A stretch of 64,000 bases of DNA, taken from assembly GCA_038380795.1 (NCBI GenBank), contig CM076270.1, positions 22,460,001-22,524,000 of the forward strand. The letters are read 5' to 3'. Positions 50,414 through 63,300 of the stretch are shown piece by piece. The notes beneath the pieces are model-generated. The model had not been told where the DNA came from and did not search any database. It saw only the letters and a program-made list of their open reading frames with translations. The position numbers and the translations under genes are program-made. How positions within the stretch are numbered: the stretch's first letter is position 1; each line of letters starts with the position of its first letter. The stretch comes from Pyrocephalus nanus. Its lineage: Eukaryota; Chordata; Aves; Passeriformes; Tyrannidae.

Positions 50414-53400
50414 AAAATGCCGTGTCCTGGTCACCATCCAGCTGCCCGTGGGGCAGAGCTGGGCTGGGATTTCACCTTTTTGAGGCGGGCACGGTGGGAG
50501 CACATGGGAAAGTGGTTAACTGTGCAGTTATTTGGTCACAGGAATTTACGTGCTCAGTTGCTGAAGCAGGAGGCTGTATGGTTAACTGGAGATGTTTAAT
50601 AGATTTGTGGCAATGGGGTGGTGGGGCTTTTAAGTACAGCAATCTGTTCAGCTCCTGAATAAGAAACAGTCAGTGAGTTCATATCTCTAATACCTTCAGA
50701 GCAAGGGCAGAGGGGTGAAATCCGACACAGGGCAGAGGCAGGACCAGTCTTTACTCTCAAATCCAGTCATCGGTGGGATCAGAGCAGCACACAGAACCAC
50801 AGCTGACACAATGGCAGCAGATAACTTCCTCCCACTACCACACTCCAAGGTCTACAGGCAAAGCTGGGGAATCACCATTTTTCAAGCGTAAAGAGATTTG
50901 AACTTCCCGCAAGAAATTTTCCAAGCTCTACCAGCAACACGTTTGGAGTTCGCACGAAGCTCCGTCACAGAGAGAGCTTTCTAAAAAGTAAAAATTAGGG
51001 GGATCAAGATAAGAAAACAAATACTGCTGACCTAGCATTCCATTGCTGGGGTGAAACACAAGGCAAATCGGGCATTTCCTACAGCTCTTTGCAAACACTG
51101 CTTCTTTGGAGGCGGGATGGATGGAGCAGTGGATGAGGGCTCAGGACACCTGGACTTCATTTCCAGCTGTGTCACTTATCTGCTGAGTAACCTTGGGATA
51201 TGGCCGTAAAATGCAAAAAATCTATGAATGAGAAGGGCTGCACAGGAACTAGGCTCTTTTGCCATCTTCCCACAGCACTGACATGGAATCCGATGTCACA
51301 GCTGGCATTTCTGTCACAGCTTGCTTACAGTCCTAATCCTACACAGTTCTCTGTGTGAAAGGGGCTCCTGAGAGAGCAGTTCTGTTTGCAAAAAATGAGC
51401 CTGAGAGAGATGTGTGAAGCCAGAAGGGTACTTCTACCTGGATTTTTAATAGAGTTCAGATCCATGTTACAAATTAAAATCCACAGGACCAAGACAGCAT
51501 TTCAGCATTTCAATTTCAGGCATGTACTCTGCGTCACTGGCATTATTGTCTGTACTTCTAAAAGCCCCACTCACAACTGCAGCAACAGAAAAACCCCAAT
51601 AATCTGTTCAGCCAGAAAAAAAAAATTACCAGTCAGATTCAATTTCTGTAGACCGCTGGGATTTTATGCCACTGAAAACAGTATCCATATGGCTGTAACG
51701 CCAGTTTTCCATACTCTCAGGTAAAAGCTTCACAGCAACCAAAATATGGTAGAATCTGTTTCAGTCCTGCCATGTGTCATGTGCTAGAGGACACCTGTTT
51801 CCAAGTAAATCCTCGTCTGAAGCCAATGAATCGATGTGCATTTTACTGTGGACTGAGGCCTACATTTTAAAATCTTTAAGGGATTGTTAGCTGGGCTTTA
51901 TCATCAGGAGAGGATCAGTTTAACATCTGAATCTCCCAGGAGCCATACACATGATTTATCTGTCTAGAGGCTTGGAGTCCCATCTAGTATAGGAAACAGG
52001 ACCTTGGACAGACCACGGGACACACACCTTAAAGTTTGTTAAATACTCATCACCAAGCTCTCTAAATATTGAGATTCAAAAAGATTAGTAAGAAAAACCT
52101 AAGAATCACACTTCTCTGATCCAGCAATATCAAATCCTTCATGATGTTTACGAGAGTGAAATAATCAAACTCTTTCGCCATAAAGCCTTTTTTTTCTCTT
52201 CTGAAACAAATTCAAGTTTTTCACAGGTTTAGAAAGTGCAATTCTGGCCAAGGTAGATAAGTGATCAAAACACCAGTGAGGGGCTATATACACAAATATA
52301 TTGCTTTGTAGATAATTTTATCTATTTGCACTGACTTATTTATTAGCTGAACACACTGGCATGTACAGACTGGACCTAACTAAATTATTTGATGATTTTT
52401 TTCCATGTCTGCAATTTGTCCACACATTGCAAAATTCTCAGCCATATAGGTGAACATCTCAAACAGCAAAAAGTCAAAATGATTGTGAGATATGTCTTCA
52501 GCTGCAAGTTCTTCACTGGAAGAGAGGATGGGTGCACTCACATTGTGTCAGTAAGTTAAACAAGCCTTTAATTCAAAGGCAACCTTTAAGACTAGTATGG
52601 TTCACAGAATACAAATTCTGAAATAAATATATTCACCCGTAAAATTCCAAGTCACAGTTACTCTTTCTATAAAGTCTGTCCTGGTGGAACTTGAAGAAGC
52701 AAACACAAGGAAAGTAACACACTGTAGGAATAGAAATGTGTTCAATTCCTTCTTTAGGCACTGTTTAGGGCATTGCCAAAGAATATACTCACACGTGTGA
52801 GGCTGAGTATCTGCAATCTCTGACATCTACAGCTCCAATGCTTGGAAACAGTACCAAACACAAGGAATCCCTTCCAGAGCACATTGCCTGGGTGGGCTGC
52901 TCCTCTGTGGGGTCCCCAAGGTCTCTTGATGCAGAGCAAGCCACTGCTGGTCAGCCTGAGCTCCGAGACTCCAAGAGGCATTCAGATCACATTCCCATCT
53001 GCCAGATGCAAGATCATATTCTCTAGCAAAGCTGTAGTAATTCAGCAAAAATGCATGTAATTCCAAACATTTCAGCCTCAACAGATCTGTGCTTGTAGAC
53101 CTTGGCATCACTGGAACATCTCCAGGCACTTCCACTCCCACCAACTCCATTCATCCCAAATCTTTGGATGGTGCTACAGCTCAGACACACAGGTACACGT
53201 GAGATAAAGAGAACACACTGGAATGAGGTCACTGTCCAAAGCTTCAGGGGCATAAATGATGGATGCAAATCTTTAGATCAGACCTGGATCCACTTGTGAT
53301 GTTCAACAGGTCCTGGATGACAGGTGCTACTGGGAAGTGCTAATAGGCAGAGGCAGATGGAAAGGAAGAAGAGGTAGCTAACAAACTCCCTACTAAACTC

Positions 53401-55887
53401 ATCCTGGTGAGGTCATGGACAAATCACCAAGGCCATCCCCGTTTGTGTCATATCCAGAGACATCTAAAATAAGATGATATTAAAAATTCTGAGACAGAAA
53501 CAGTTCACGTTTTATTTGGAGAGTAGTTACTTATGAAAACAAAATAAAAGGATTGTGGATCTGCTGATCAGCTCTGCCTATCAAAATAAAAAAGAAGCTG
53601 TTAAGATTAACAGGAGCTGTTTCAGATTAAGAAACATATATACCTTGAGGCATCAGTGCTCAGCCCCACTAGGGAATTTTGAGTGTCCCTTCAACTACCA
53701 CTATGAAAAGGAAGAGATTGGTGGTTTGGTTTCACATCCCATTATGGAATAAACTATATAATCTTTACTCAGGTGGGAGCATAGTCTTTAATTCTGCATA
53801 TCATATTAGAATGTGTTGCAGTAAAAGGAGATGTTGCTGCTTTATTCTGAAATGACAATCTGGACCTCGTTTCAGAAAAGAGGAAACAATTATTAAATTA
53901 AAATTTTAAAAAAAATCATGAGGTAACTCTGCCTCTTGTCTACTAGAAGATAAAAAGGATGCATATTACATTGTGAATAGGATTGCATCTAGTAAAAAGC
54001 TGGAGAATGGCATGGAGAAAAAATGTTTGGCTTGCCAGGACTAGTTGCAAAGAATAGAAAGAAGGAGAATGAGTTGTTAAACATTGGGTTTGCTTCTGTC
54101 ACTGCAGGAAGGGAAGCATTGCCCAAGGCAGGGATCTTTCCTGGTATGGCACAGGGACTTTGATAGTCAGCTGGTAATACATTTACCAGCTATCTAGTTT
54201 TCCCAGAAGTGTCTTGACCTGAGCTGACTCATCTGTGTCCCGGGAGGATGACTAACCATTCTGATTAATTTATTATGCTGTGGCCTGCTAGCCATTTCCT
54301 TGGTTTCCACTGGTGCCAGTACAATATTTTATACAGGGCAAACTAGGTTCTATATAGGCAGAGTTGTTTGGACTAGACTCAAAACCAAGAAGAATTCATC
54401 ACTAAGCATCCACAAAATTTAAATAAGTACAAAATGACACTCTGGGAAACATTTGGGGAAAAAAACCTGAAACCTTAGAGGGTAGGCAGAGTTACAAGAC
54501 AAGATAATCAGCTAATTAAGCCTAAAGTTAGCTGATAATTGTAGGCATCTTCCAATGAAATCACAAAATCCTTAGGACTGCATGTAACCTACAAAAAACC
54601 CACATGATTATTTTTTACAAGAAAGCAGTGGAGTACTGTGTTATGGGAAACAATCTCAATCCTATTAAATTAATAGCTCTTGGTGGTCAGCACACTACAA
54701 ACCACGCTGCGGAATCCAGAAAAAAAAAAAGCCTCTTGGGAAAGCCAGCTCACGGTTTAGAGAGTGTGGGCCCATTTGCCTTTGTTTGCACCAAAAACTT
54801 GTTCTAAATGAAGCTCTACTCCAAAAAAAAGAAAATCACTGCCCATATGTTGGCTTCCTGTGATAATGTTATAACCTGCAGGCAGTAGCCGAAGAAACTT
54901 CCATATATGAGACCTAAAGTAGTCTAAGCAGAGGACTCAGCAGAGCATGGGGGGAAAAAAATAAAAAAGAAAAATAAGTATAGCACAGCTGACAGAGTAT
55001 TTTCCAAAAGCAATCTAAAATCCACATGCTCAGATATACAGCAGTACCTCACTAACTACAGTAGTTTGGTTATTCCCACTAGTATTACACTTGAGATTCC
55101 ACACTGCTTGTACCTTACTGATTTACACATAAATCGTGCTCAATCTATTTTACTTTGCTCGCTTTGAAGGCTCAGCTTGGGATCTGAGAATCACTCTGCC
55201 AAACACCTTTCTCCATCTCAACCCATAATAATAGTTTGTGGGACAAATAAAGACGCTGATTACATCTCTGCACCGAAACTGCCACACTGAAAGGTGTTTT
55301 CTGCATTTTGTATAGACATTGAAGTGAGAGGATGATTTTGCTTGCCCAGAACTCCTCTACTGCCCAGTCTCAATAGGTGCACAAATTGCTAACATGGTTC
55401 CAGAAAGGCTTCCTTCCTCGTTCTACCTCTCATTCCTGGCCAAAGTAGAAGAAAGAATTTTCAAGCCAAACAAATTTAGAACAAGAGGTTTTTTTCCTTA
55501 TACTGATCAACACTTTGTGTCGTTCACACAAACTTTTTACATGTTTGACTTTTTACATTATTGACTTTTGCATAGTCAAAAAAACTCACAAAAACACTGA
55601 GATATTTTTCTTAGCAGATTATCTTGTTTATAAATTAATGTTTAAAGAGAAAAACAAATCTCTTGAAGAATGTGCCCAAAATTTGTAACCTTAGACTCAT
55701 TTCTGGGAGAACTGGATTGCTTACAGTGGACTTCACATAAAAAAAATACTGATGCCAACAAATGTCTGCCAGCTGTGCATTAGAAACACTCATTTTATTA
55801 CACTGAACTTTGTAGTATTACTGAAGTTTCTAGTAGACGTCTTCAGACACTGATAAAAAATATTTTGTATTTTCTCAGCTCACTCAC
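50414..55887. other. Non-coding stretch downstream of the minisatellite
   Basis: GC content drops quickly after about 50.7 kb. No gene was recognised. A strong plus-strand acceptor near 51275 (GCCATCTTCCCACAG) and a strong minus-strand acceptor near 53340 (CTGCCTCTGCCTATTAG) have no convincing donor. The open frame of 112 codons at 51386-51724 shows no motif. Two TGACTTTTTACAT-like direct repeats lie near 55540-55575. Confidence 0.6.
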
Positions 55888-55982
55888 ATGAAATGGTTGT
55901 TTCAAGTGGATCTGTCATTGTGGTTTCCTGGACTTCTTCAGTCTTGCTGGAAAGCTTGTAAGTTCCCATGGCTGATAGTAAG
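55888..55982 (-). CDS. Candidate first coding exon, minus strand (partial)
   Basis: On the minus strand a pyrimidine-rich acceptor (TTTATTTCCTTCCCTAG) precedes this 95-base segment, which ends at TTTCAT|GTGAGTGAG, a good donor. Thirteen bases in, an ATG sits in a strong Kozak context (GCCATGG). The frame then stays open for 27 codons plus one base, starting MGTYKLSSKTEEV and ending PLETTIS. The peptide is hydrophilic, with no signal sequence or membrane segment, and I do not recognise it. The intron phase is 1. No convincing next exon was found at lower coordinates, so a long following intron would be needed. A possible upstream non-coding exon lies at 56680-56730. Chance remains a real alternative. 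Confidence 0.3.
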
Positions 55983-56679
55983 CTAGGGAAGGAAATAAAA
56001 AATAGTAAATACCACTTCAGTGGTGTAAGTCCTTTTCTGCTCTTTTTTGGCTGAGAGTGCATTTTAGGAGATTATTATCAGCTTTTACACAGACTCCAAA
56101 ACAGTTCCATCTGGGAATCCATCCGTAGGTCCATTTTGCACCCTCAATTGAACTCCTTTCCACCAAATCAGACTTCACTAGAGATATATACTGGCAGATC
56201 AACATTTGGCTGAATTAAGCAGGTCTGGGCTGTGAGTTTATTTTACAGGAGTGCTTGACAATATCAATACAATAAATGAGTGAAGCAACTGGAAGCAAAA
56301 TCACTCTTTAATATCATATTACTTCCTACAGCTACAGAGCAGCATATGTGAAAAAAAGAATAAGATGAATCAGATGATCTATATCCATGTGCAGTGACTA
56401 GATATTTAATATCTGCTATATTTTAATTATATTTTTTTTTTAAATTGGAGACGTTTTGAAACCTGAAAACAAAACGCATATAGAATATTTTTACAACACA
56501 GAGGAACAACAGCAGCTCAGCTTTCTGAGGTTTTACCTCTTTTTGCACTCAGATCATGTACTAAAATTGCTCGTGCTGCTTACAAGTATTGCTGCAGAGG
56601 AGACCGGAATGCAGCCCAGCACAGCTGCAGAGAGCACGAAATACACAACAAGGGCTATCAGTTCCTGAGTAAAGCTTAC

Positions 56680-56730
56680 TTTTCATACAGCACCTCACTG
56701 TCTCACATGCTGTAAACAATCCCATGACTC
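56680..56730 (-). other. Possible 5' non-coding exon, minus strand
   Basis: The acceptor ATTATTCATGTTTTCCAG and donor AAAA|GTAAGC flank 51 bases on the minus strand, about 700 bases upstream of the ATG-bearing candidate at 55888-55982. It contains its own ATG. Joined to the next segment, that frame ends at a TGA after about 22 more codons, so it would act only as an upstream open frame. The donor has A at position -1, which is acceptable but not ideal. Confidence 0.18.
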
Positions 56731-59725
56731 CTGGAAAACATGAATAATAGTGAGAGGACCGTGCCTTCTGAACAGAAGATTCCAGATTTTGCTGCAGTTG
56801 TTCCAAGAGAAGACGTAGGAAGAAATTCCGACCAGCACAATGCTGTTAGAGGAATACTAACACCGAGCTGACCCAGTGACAGCGCTCAGAGCTGATGAAG
56901 AGATTTAAATGGTGCATTCTGGTGAGGGGTTCAAAAGTCAGAAGTCATAACCCAAAATAATTGTGTATACCGGAAATTCAGACTATTTCACTCGGGGTCA
57001 GAATAATGAACTCATGGAATTAGTTGCCAAGTAAGAACATGGAAACAAGCACTGCAGTCTAAGTGGCTTGGAGACATCTTGGCACTTTTATGGAGAGAGA
57101 AGGGATTAAAGGATCTAGTGACAAAACAGAAAAGTGGGGGTTAAGAAAAACTTAAGGGAGGACAAGCCCGTGAGGTCAAGTGGCATTTTCCCCTCCAAAC
57201 GTCATTTCCTCTCTTTTATGTCACTCTTCCCAAAGACATCATGTCACACTGAATAAACAATCACTAAAGCTTAGATGAGGAATGGACTTCTACTGGATTG
57301 AAACAAGGATGAAGCAGCACTATCTTTTTCTCTGCTCCACAATAAAAGCAACTGCTAACCAACAGGAAGAGACTTCTTTATCTGTAAACAACGCCACGCA
57401 TTCGACCCACTCAATCTGACATAGCACATGAGGTTTTCTCACATCACCCTCTTCCTGTTACCTTATCTTCTCCAGTGCCATCAGAATACTACAACTGACC
57501 AGACAGCAAAATTAAACTGAAGCAGCTTAATGTCAGAACACAACACAACTGTCTAATGTGCTCCATTGGTGACACACTTCTTTATCTGTACTACCCACAG
57601 TATTTGCAGTACCAGCACGGGCACATCATATGCAATTGCAAGAAGTACATGAAGCTTCTGATCATTGTTTTGAAGCACTAATAAAGGTGCTAATTAAGAC
57701 ATTTTTACCTGGCTCTCATTACAGAGGAAAACTCCTTCCCATTAAGAGGTTGCAGAAAATATAAAAATATTTCAATTGGAAACTATGCGCCTATATAAAA
57801 AGAGATGTGTAAAAGGAGGTGCATTTTTAATTTAACATCAGGTATTAAAGCAAGATTGTAGTAAAAGTCCTTACTATTTGACTCTTCCAGAAATTGTTCC
57901 TACAAGTTACCTAATTCTTTTACATTTCAGCTGCTTTCCTTTTCCTCTGGCATGAGTTGACACATACTGCAACAGCTGAGGCACATAACAGCTTCTCTAA
58001 CCAGCTTTGTACTGATCTGTCCCCAGGACATGTGGGATGCTCAAATATTCTGTGACACTAGCTCACTGCACTGTGCTCTGTCCTACTTTGTTGAGTTAGG
58101 CTCTAATTTTCTTGGTCTCCAATGTACCTACAAAAATAAGATCCAAGAAGGACAGTGGGTAGATTATGTCACTTATCACAGAATTATGAATACACTGATA
58201 AAACTATCTTGGAAGCGGACTTTTCTCAACAGCATAAACCAAATTACGTTTTCCAGAGGCAGTTCCACCTGGATATATATCACTGTAAAATTATCCAGCC
58301 ACTTCTTTACCAGAAGGTGTGGGGGGATCCCCTTGCTGACGTTCTGTGAAACACAGAGTTGTGTCCCAGCAGACTCAGCAATGTCTGACTGAGTTGTCTC
58401 CAAGCCTTGCTTGCTGATGGGCTTCCTCACAGGCAGAGGCACTGGACAGATTTTGTACCTTTCTAACCCTGAGGAGAGTCCCTGAGAATGCCTGATGTGT
58501 GGCAGCAACCTGTCAGACCAGACAGACAGAGATCCTTCAAGCAGTGCAGGAGCTTGAGTGGGAGCTGATTCAGATCCAGTCTTTTTTTTTTTACATACAG
58601 CATAAAAAGGTTGTGTCTTATGCATTTTACACAGAAACCAGCTTTGTCAGCTCAGATCCTGGATGTGGCATTAAAGAACATTCCTCTGATTCTGCCCACA
58701 CAGACAGCTCAATTTCCCCAAATCCTACAGCTTTCAGTCACCACTAAAGACAGATGTCAAAATCTTTGCAGACAGGATTATTAGAACAGATAAACATTTA
58801 TTTGTTTTTCCTCTCTTCTTAAAAGCATTGTAGGATCACACTTTGTTTAAACCTATCTCTTCTGAACCCCATAGTAGCATACAAAATGCCTCCAAAACTT
58901 ATCTAGGTTTCATGGAATAGAGAAATCTTATATTCTGGCACCGATAAAAAGATAATTCAGATTATAATCATAACTGTTTGCCCCATGTAAAGCTCACCCC
59001 TTACAGCATAAAACCATTTTCTCAATTTTAATTTTGTTTTCTTAAACCTAACAAGTGGCTTCTAATCTAATCTACAATTAATTACTTTCAATATTCTGAT
59101 ATCTTAGGCCATTGAAGCTTCCTCTTAATTAAAAAGAACTATTAATAATAGCTTAGCATTCAATTAGAAGCTATGTATTAGTAATATTTTGAGTTAGGCA
59201 TATTTTCTGTTTTCTCATGACGTGTTTGGTGTCTTACTGATACGCAGGCTGTCTCCTGCCTGCTCCATTTTGGTCCAAGATTTTGTCTGCTCTGTAAAGG
59301 TGTGTCTTTAATGGAACCACTCTCAAGAGCTTTTGTCTGTGTACAAGATCAGTAGTTAAGCTAAACAAGTCACCCTCCTCTCTGAGTCCTCCCACACCAC
59401 TGCTACCTTAAAGTGATCTGTAACAAAGGATCTATAGCTCATTATTCAATAATGGGTGTCGTTCAGATTTCAAATTCTATCTGGCTCCTTTAATTACATG
59501 TCAACGATTTTTTTTTTTTTTTATCCTTTTCCAAAACAAAAATAAGGTGCTGCCAACTAGCAGTCTGCCTGAAAGGTTCAAATATCAGGGAGGTAATTTT
59601 GAAATGAACGGATTTGACTCAACCAACGTGAGAATAAAAATAGCTATCAGAGATTCCCTGACAAGCTGCTGTGACAGGGAAAAGCACAGAGCTGCTTTCA
59701 CCCTCCTGCCTCAATGACTTTACCT

Positions 59726-59737
59726 ATGACTTTACCT
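59726..59737. repeat. Second copy of a 12-base tandem duplication
   Basis: ATGACTTTACCT at 59714-59725 is repeated exactly at 59726-59737. It is a simple tandem duplication without visible function. Confidence 0.85.
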
Positions 59738-59876
59738 TTTGGTACCACAAAATGCAACACCAGAGGAATAAATAACCTGGCCTGAAATCTCTATGGCTTT
59801 TGCTATGGCTGGGACCAATGGTTCCTCCTTTACTTTCTCAGATGAGGGATTGACAAGGGAATGTCAACAATCTCAC

Positions 59877-59937
59877 CTTGACACAGAGGGCAAAGGGACA
59901 GATTTTGGTGGGCCACAGCCAGCAGGACACGATACTT
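59877..59937 (-). other. Candidate 61-base exon, minus strand
   Basis: On the minus strand an acceptor (CTTCCTTCCTGATGCAG) and donor (CAAG|GTGAGA) bound 61 bases that are open in all three frames. Frame 1 starts KYRVLLAVAHQNL; frame 2 starts SIVSCWLWPT. None is recognised. It lies on the same strand as the candidates at 60305-60384, 56680-56730 and 55888-55982, so it could be an upstream exon of the same transcript. That grouping is inference only. Confidence 0.2.
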
Positions 59938-60023
59938 CTGCATCAGGAAGGAAGCTTCTCATCCCTCCTGAAGGCTCAGGGGCACATCAGAAAAGCAAGC
60001 AAACCCACAAAAAATAAAAGAAC

Positions 60024-60054
60024 ACCCCCCACACACTTCCCCCCCTCCCCCCCA
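60024..60054. repeat. C-rich low-complexity tract
   Basis: Runs of C6, C7 and C7 are interrupted by ACACACTT and T. The minus strand is correspondingly G-rich and could form G-quadruplex-type structures. No gene association is visible. Confidence 0.85.
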
Positions 60055-60304
60055 ATCACCAAGAAAAAGAATTAAAGAAAGAAACGTTAAATGCTGGAAA
60101 TATGCAGAGAGCAAAGAGAAGGCTTTAAATTGCTGGATGCTACTTAACCCAGACAATTCAATAGCGCACAACTTCAAGCCATATCACTTCTCCTGTACAT
60201 AAAATAAAAATAAGTGTCCCACAGCATTTTACTTACAGCATTTAAGGGAAGTACAGCAGAGGAAGCATCCCTTGGGGGCCAATTCACCTCTTAAACATTT
60301 TCAC

Positions 60305-60384
60305 CTTTGTCAGCCTCACTTTTATCAGAAAATTTACGAGGCCTCCAAAGGGACCACAATTTACAGCGTATCAGGTGGCTGCTT
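60305..60384 (-). other. Candidate 80-base exon, minus strand
   Basis: The acceptor is excellent (CCCTTCTCTCCTGCTCGTCAG). The donor (AAAG|GTGAAA) is weaker. One frame is open throughout; it starts SSHLIRCKLWSLW, ends DKSEADK and is basic. At least one other frame contains stops. The peptide is not recognised. It sits about 370 bases upstream of the 61-base candidate on the same strand. Confidence 0.18.
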
Positions 60385-63300
60385 CTGACGAGCAGGAGAG
60401 AAGGGGTGAGGGAGCTTCTCCCCCAGCTCCTCTGACACAATGGACAAACAGCATCCAAACCTTTCCTAGCAGAAAATTCCATTCAGGTGGAGCAAAGGGC
60501 CCAGAATGAGTAGGAGCTGGGGGTTGTCAAGGTTAATTTGCCTCTTTGAGCCCCACCTTTCCTACTGTAAGACAAGAAGAGCCATCCTGACATTCACTGT
60601 AAAGCACCTAAAGAGCTACAAATTAGAAATGATAAATAAGAATTAGCCATCATTACCCAATGAGGATTCAAGAAAAAGGTGAAACCAGGGTTACAGAGAT
60701 AAGTGAGATGACTTTAAAATTCTTGGAGGAGACTGCCTCAGAAGGGGGATATTTGAAATAAGGGGTTCTCTGTATTCTCTCCTTCTTCCCTTGGGGACAA
60801 TGGCATCAGGAGGTAAGAAAGAGGCTGGTTCTTCCTCAAATCTGTGTGTCTTCACTATAGCAACTGGTGACTAAATACTCTTGAATTAAAAACAGACCTG
60901 GACAGGTCCTCATAAACACAGTGTAGTATGATGTTAGGCTATTTTGTCAGCCAATTCATATTTCCTTGGTACCATCACTAACAGGCTGCCTGAGCACCAC
61001 AGAAATAGATATGTGACATTAAAATAGCTTCAATCTTTCCTGGGAAAAGTATCTAACTGTATGAGACCAGCTCATGTGTCCAGAGCTGTCATATGTAAAA
61101 AGAAGATCCTTTTAAACACTGAGAGGCTGTGTCCTCCTCCACGTGCATTTCACTGACGTTTTTACGATTGCCTTCCTCTGTTTGCCTGTGACTGTTTTCC
61201 ATCTACCATTATCAAAAGATTCTTCCTCCATCAGTGCTTTCATCGTTCTCATTATTCATTTCAGTTCTCCTGCAATCTTTCAAGGCTTCTGCTCCAGCCA
61301 AGCTGTCACGCTAACCTGGCTTCTCTGAAGGCACTGCCTGCAGCTAATTCTGGGCAGAAAGGCCACCAGCCTGCAAAAGCAGCAGGGAAGGTTAAATTAA
61401 AGACAGCACAGAGGACATGCTTCATGTGCAGCCTCTCTCCTGCTCTGCAATGACATATCAGTCTCCTTGATCATCTCTACAGATAACAGCCAAACCAACA
61501 AATGACACAAGAGAAAAGGACTTGTCAAAGTAGAGGGTGACCCGTGCCACCAATTTCCCTATTAAAGGCATGGTTTTGCTTTTTGCTGGCACTTGTTTTC
61601 CGCTTAGGGACGTATCAAGGCTCAAAATTCTCAATCTGTTTCTGTCTGTCTCTTTAAACTCTTATTTCTGTAGTGGGGTACAAGACTAAACATAAAATTA
61701 GGCACCAAAATACTTTTGCCACTTGAAAGGACAAAATTTGCTGTTCAATATTTCTAACATCTTTGATTTTACACCTCGCCCCCACAAAGTGTGTTTTCCA
61801 CTTGCCTCATGTGGTTGTCCTCAGGCTTTTCCAGGCCCTTTCTTTCCCTGCTCCTCTTTGTTTTATCCCAGACATAGCCATAATTACACCAGGAGAGCAG
61901 TGTAACAGTTGCCATAAAGATGAAAGCTCTGGAAGAGTGACACGTTTAACACCTTTCAACCAACCCAAGGAGACTGAGAAGATGAAGAGAGAGAACCAAG
62001 TCACTATCAGGGAATATTGTTGGGGTATAAGGAAAATCACCTCAGGACTGCTGCCCTTTAGGGTTTCTTGCTTTGGTTGCAGGTTTATGCCACTGCTAAG
62101 CCAACATGGTCTGAATTAAATTCCAGGTAAAATCATGGTTAGAATCATTGTGCATCCTTACATGGTCTTACTGTCCCACAGGGAACAGCCTCTAACTACT
62201 CACCCATGCACAGATTCCCTGTACTTGGCTCTGCACCCAGAGTCGTAAGAAAGTCATTTCAGGAACGGTGTTCTAGATTTCTTAAACAAACAGTATACAT
62301 TGGAATAGTTACTGCCAAGGATTAAAATAATGCCTAAGTGATTTTTTCCAGGCACTCCACAATGCAGTAATTTTTTTCACCCAACAGCCTTTCATGTGAC
62401 ACTTTTATATAAAAATGTTTACAGGAAATAGCAAACTTTCCTTTCGTTCTGCAGGTTACATGTACCCCCATAAAATGCAAATACTGAGTGAAGTCACTGA
62501 ACTACCTGACACTTAAAAATGAGCACATCTAAGCATCCTGCTTAAGATCAAATGGTGGCTCCCAGCAGCTAAACGGATATTTCAAACACTGGATAACTGA
62601 TTTTTTCCTGGCCTCCAACTGCCACTTTTAATGGGGAGTTGCACGGTGAATCTTTATTAGCAAAGACTGTGGGCCTTAGGGGGTCAAACAAAGGCAGTCT
62701 CCATTTGCACTTGCACTGCTCCAGCCTTCGTCTCTGTGAGGACTTTTAAATTCTGCAGTGAGGACTGGGGACTGTCACAGAGCAAGCACACGTACAGGAA
62801 TACACAGTCTCACAGCACCCAGAGTCTATGCTCTTTCTACCAGACCTGTAAGGAAAGCTGGCAACAGCTGCTGGGAAATGCCAGCCAAAAACACAAGACC
62901 CACTTCTGCAAAGATTTTTTTCCAAAGAAATTAAAATGTTTCAAATTGTCAGAGAACTTTCAGGATTCTCTCTCATTGGAGTACTTTAATAATGATGTAA
63001 AAATGTCTGTGGCATTCAGTTTTCCATTTCTCCCATCCCTTCTCCTAAGTTTTAGGAGGGGTGTTTTCCACAAAAGTAAAAGCCAAAAAGCCTCAAAACC
63101 AATTTGCAATTAATGCCTTTACCAGTAGCACATACAGAGAGAGGCACACTGAGCCTCTGGCACAACAAACGTGAAGTTCCCAAAGCTGAACTCAAAGGAC
63201 AGGGGTTTGTGAGGCCTAAAATGTCTGTGGTAGATGCTTTGGCTTCTTCCCATGCTGGGCAAAAGACAAGACAACACCCTCCAGCTGAGTGGGAGCGACT

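Larger units (their letters stand above)
55983..59876. other. AT-rich non-coding stretch between minus-strand exon candidates
   Basis: No confident gene was found. It contains the possible upstream exon at 56680-56730. A strong plus-strand acceptor (ATTCTTTTACATTTCAG) ends at 57930 and is followed by about 40 open codons to a stop, with no donor. Poly-T runs occur at 58582-58592 and 59510-59522. A 12-base tandem duplication of ATGACTTTACCT lies at 59714-59737. The 82-codon open frame at 58499-58747 begins with a coiled-coil-like stretch but has no splice or promoter support. Confidence 0.6.

Noticed and set aside
53280..53335. Minus-strand 31-codon open run after a strong acceptor (CTGCCTATTAG)
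   Set aside because: No donor is present at a suitable position, a stop follows, and there is no family resemblance.
57951..57965. HELTH motif (resembling the HExxH zinc-protease signature) in a plus-strand frame after a strong acceptor
   Set aside because: The surrounding open segment is only about 48 codons, ends at a stop with no donor, and has no other protease-like feature. A five-residue match is expected by chance.
58499..58747. 82-codon frame with a coiled-coil-like start (TEILQAVQELEWELIQIQ)
   Set aside because: The stretch runs into poly-T, has no splice or promoter support, and charged helical peptides arise easily by chance.
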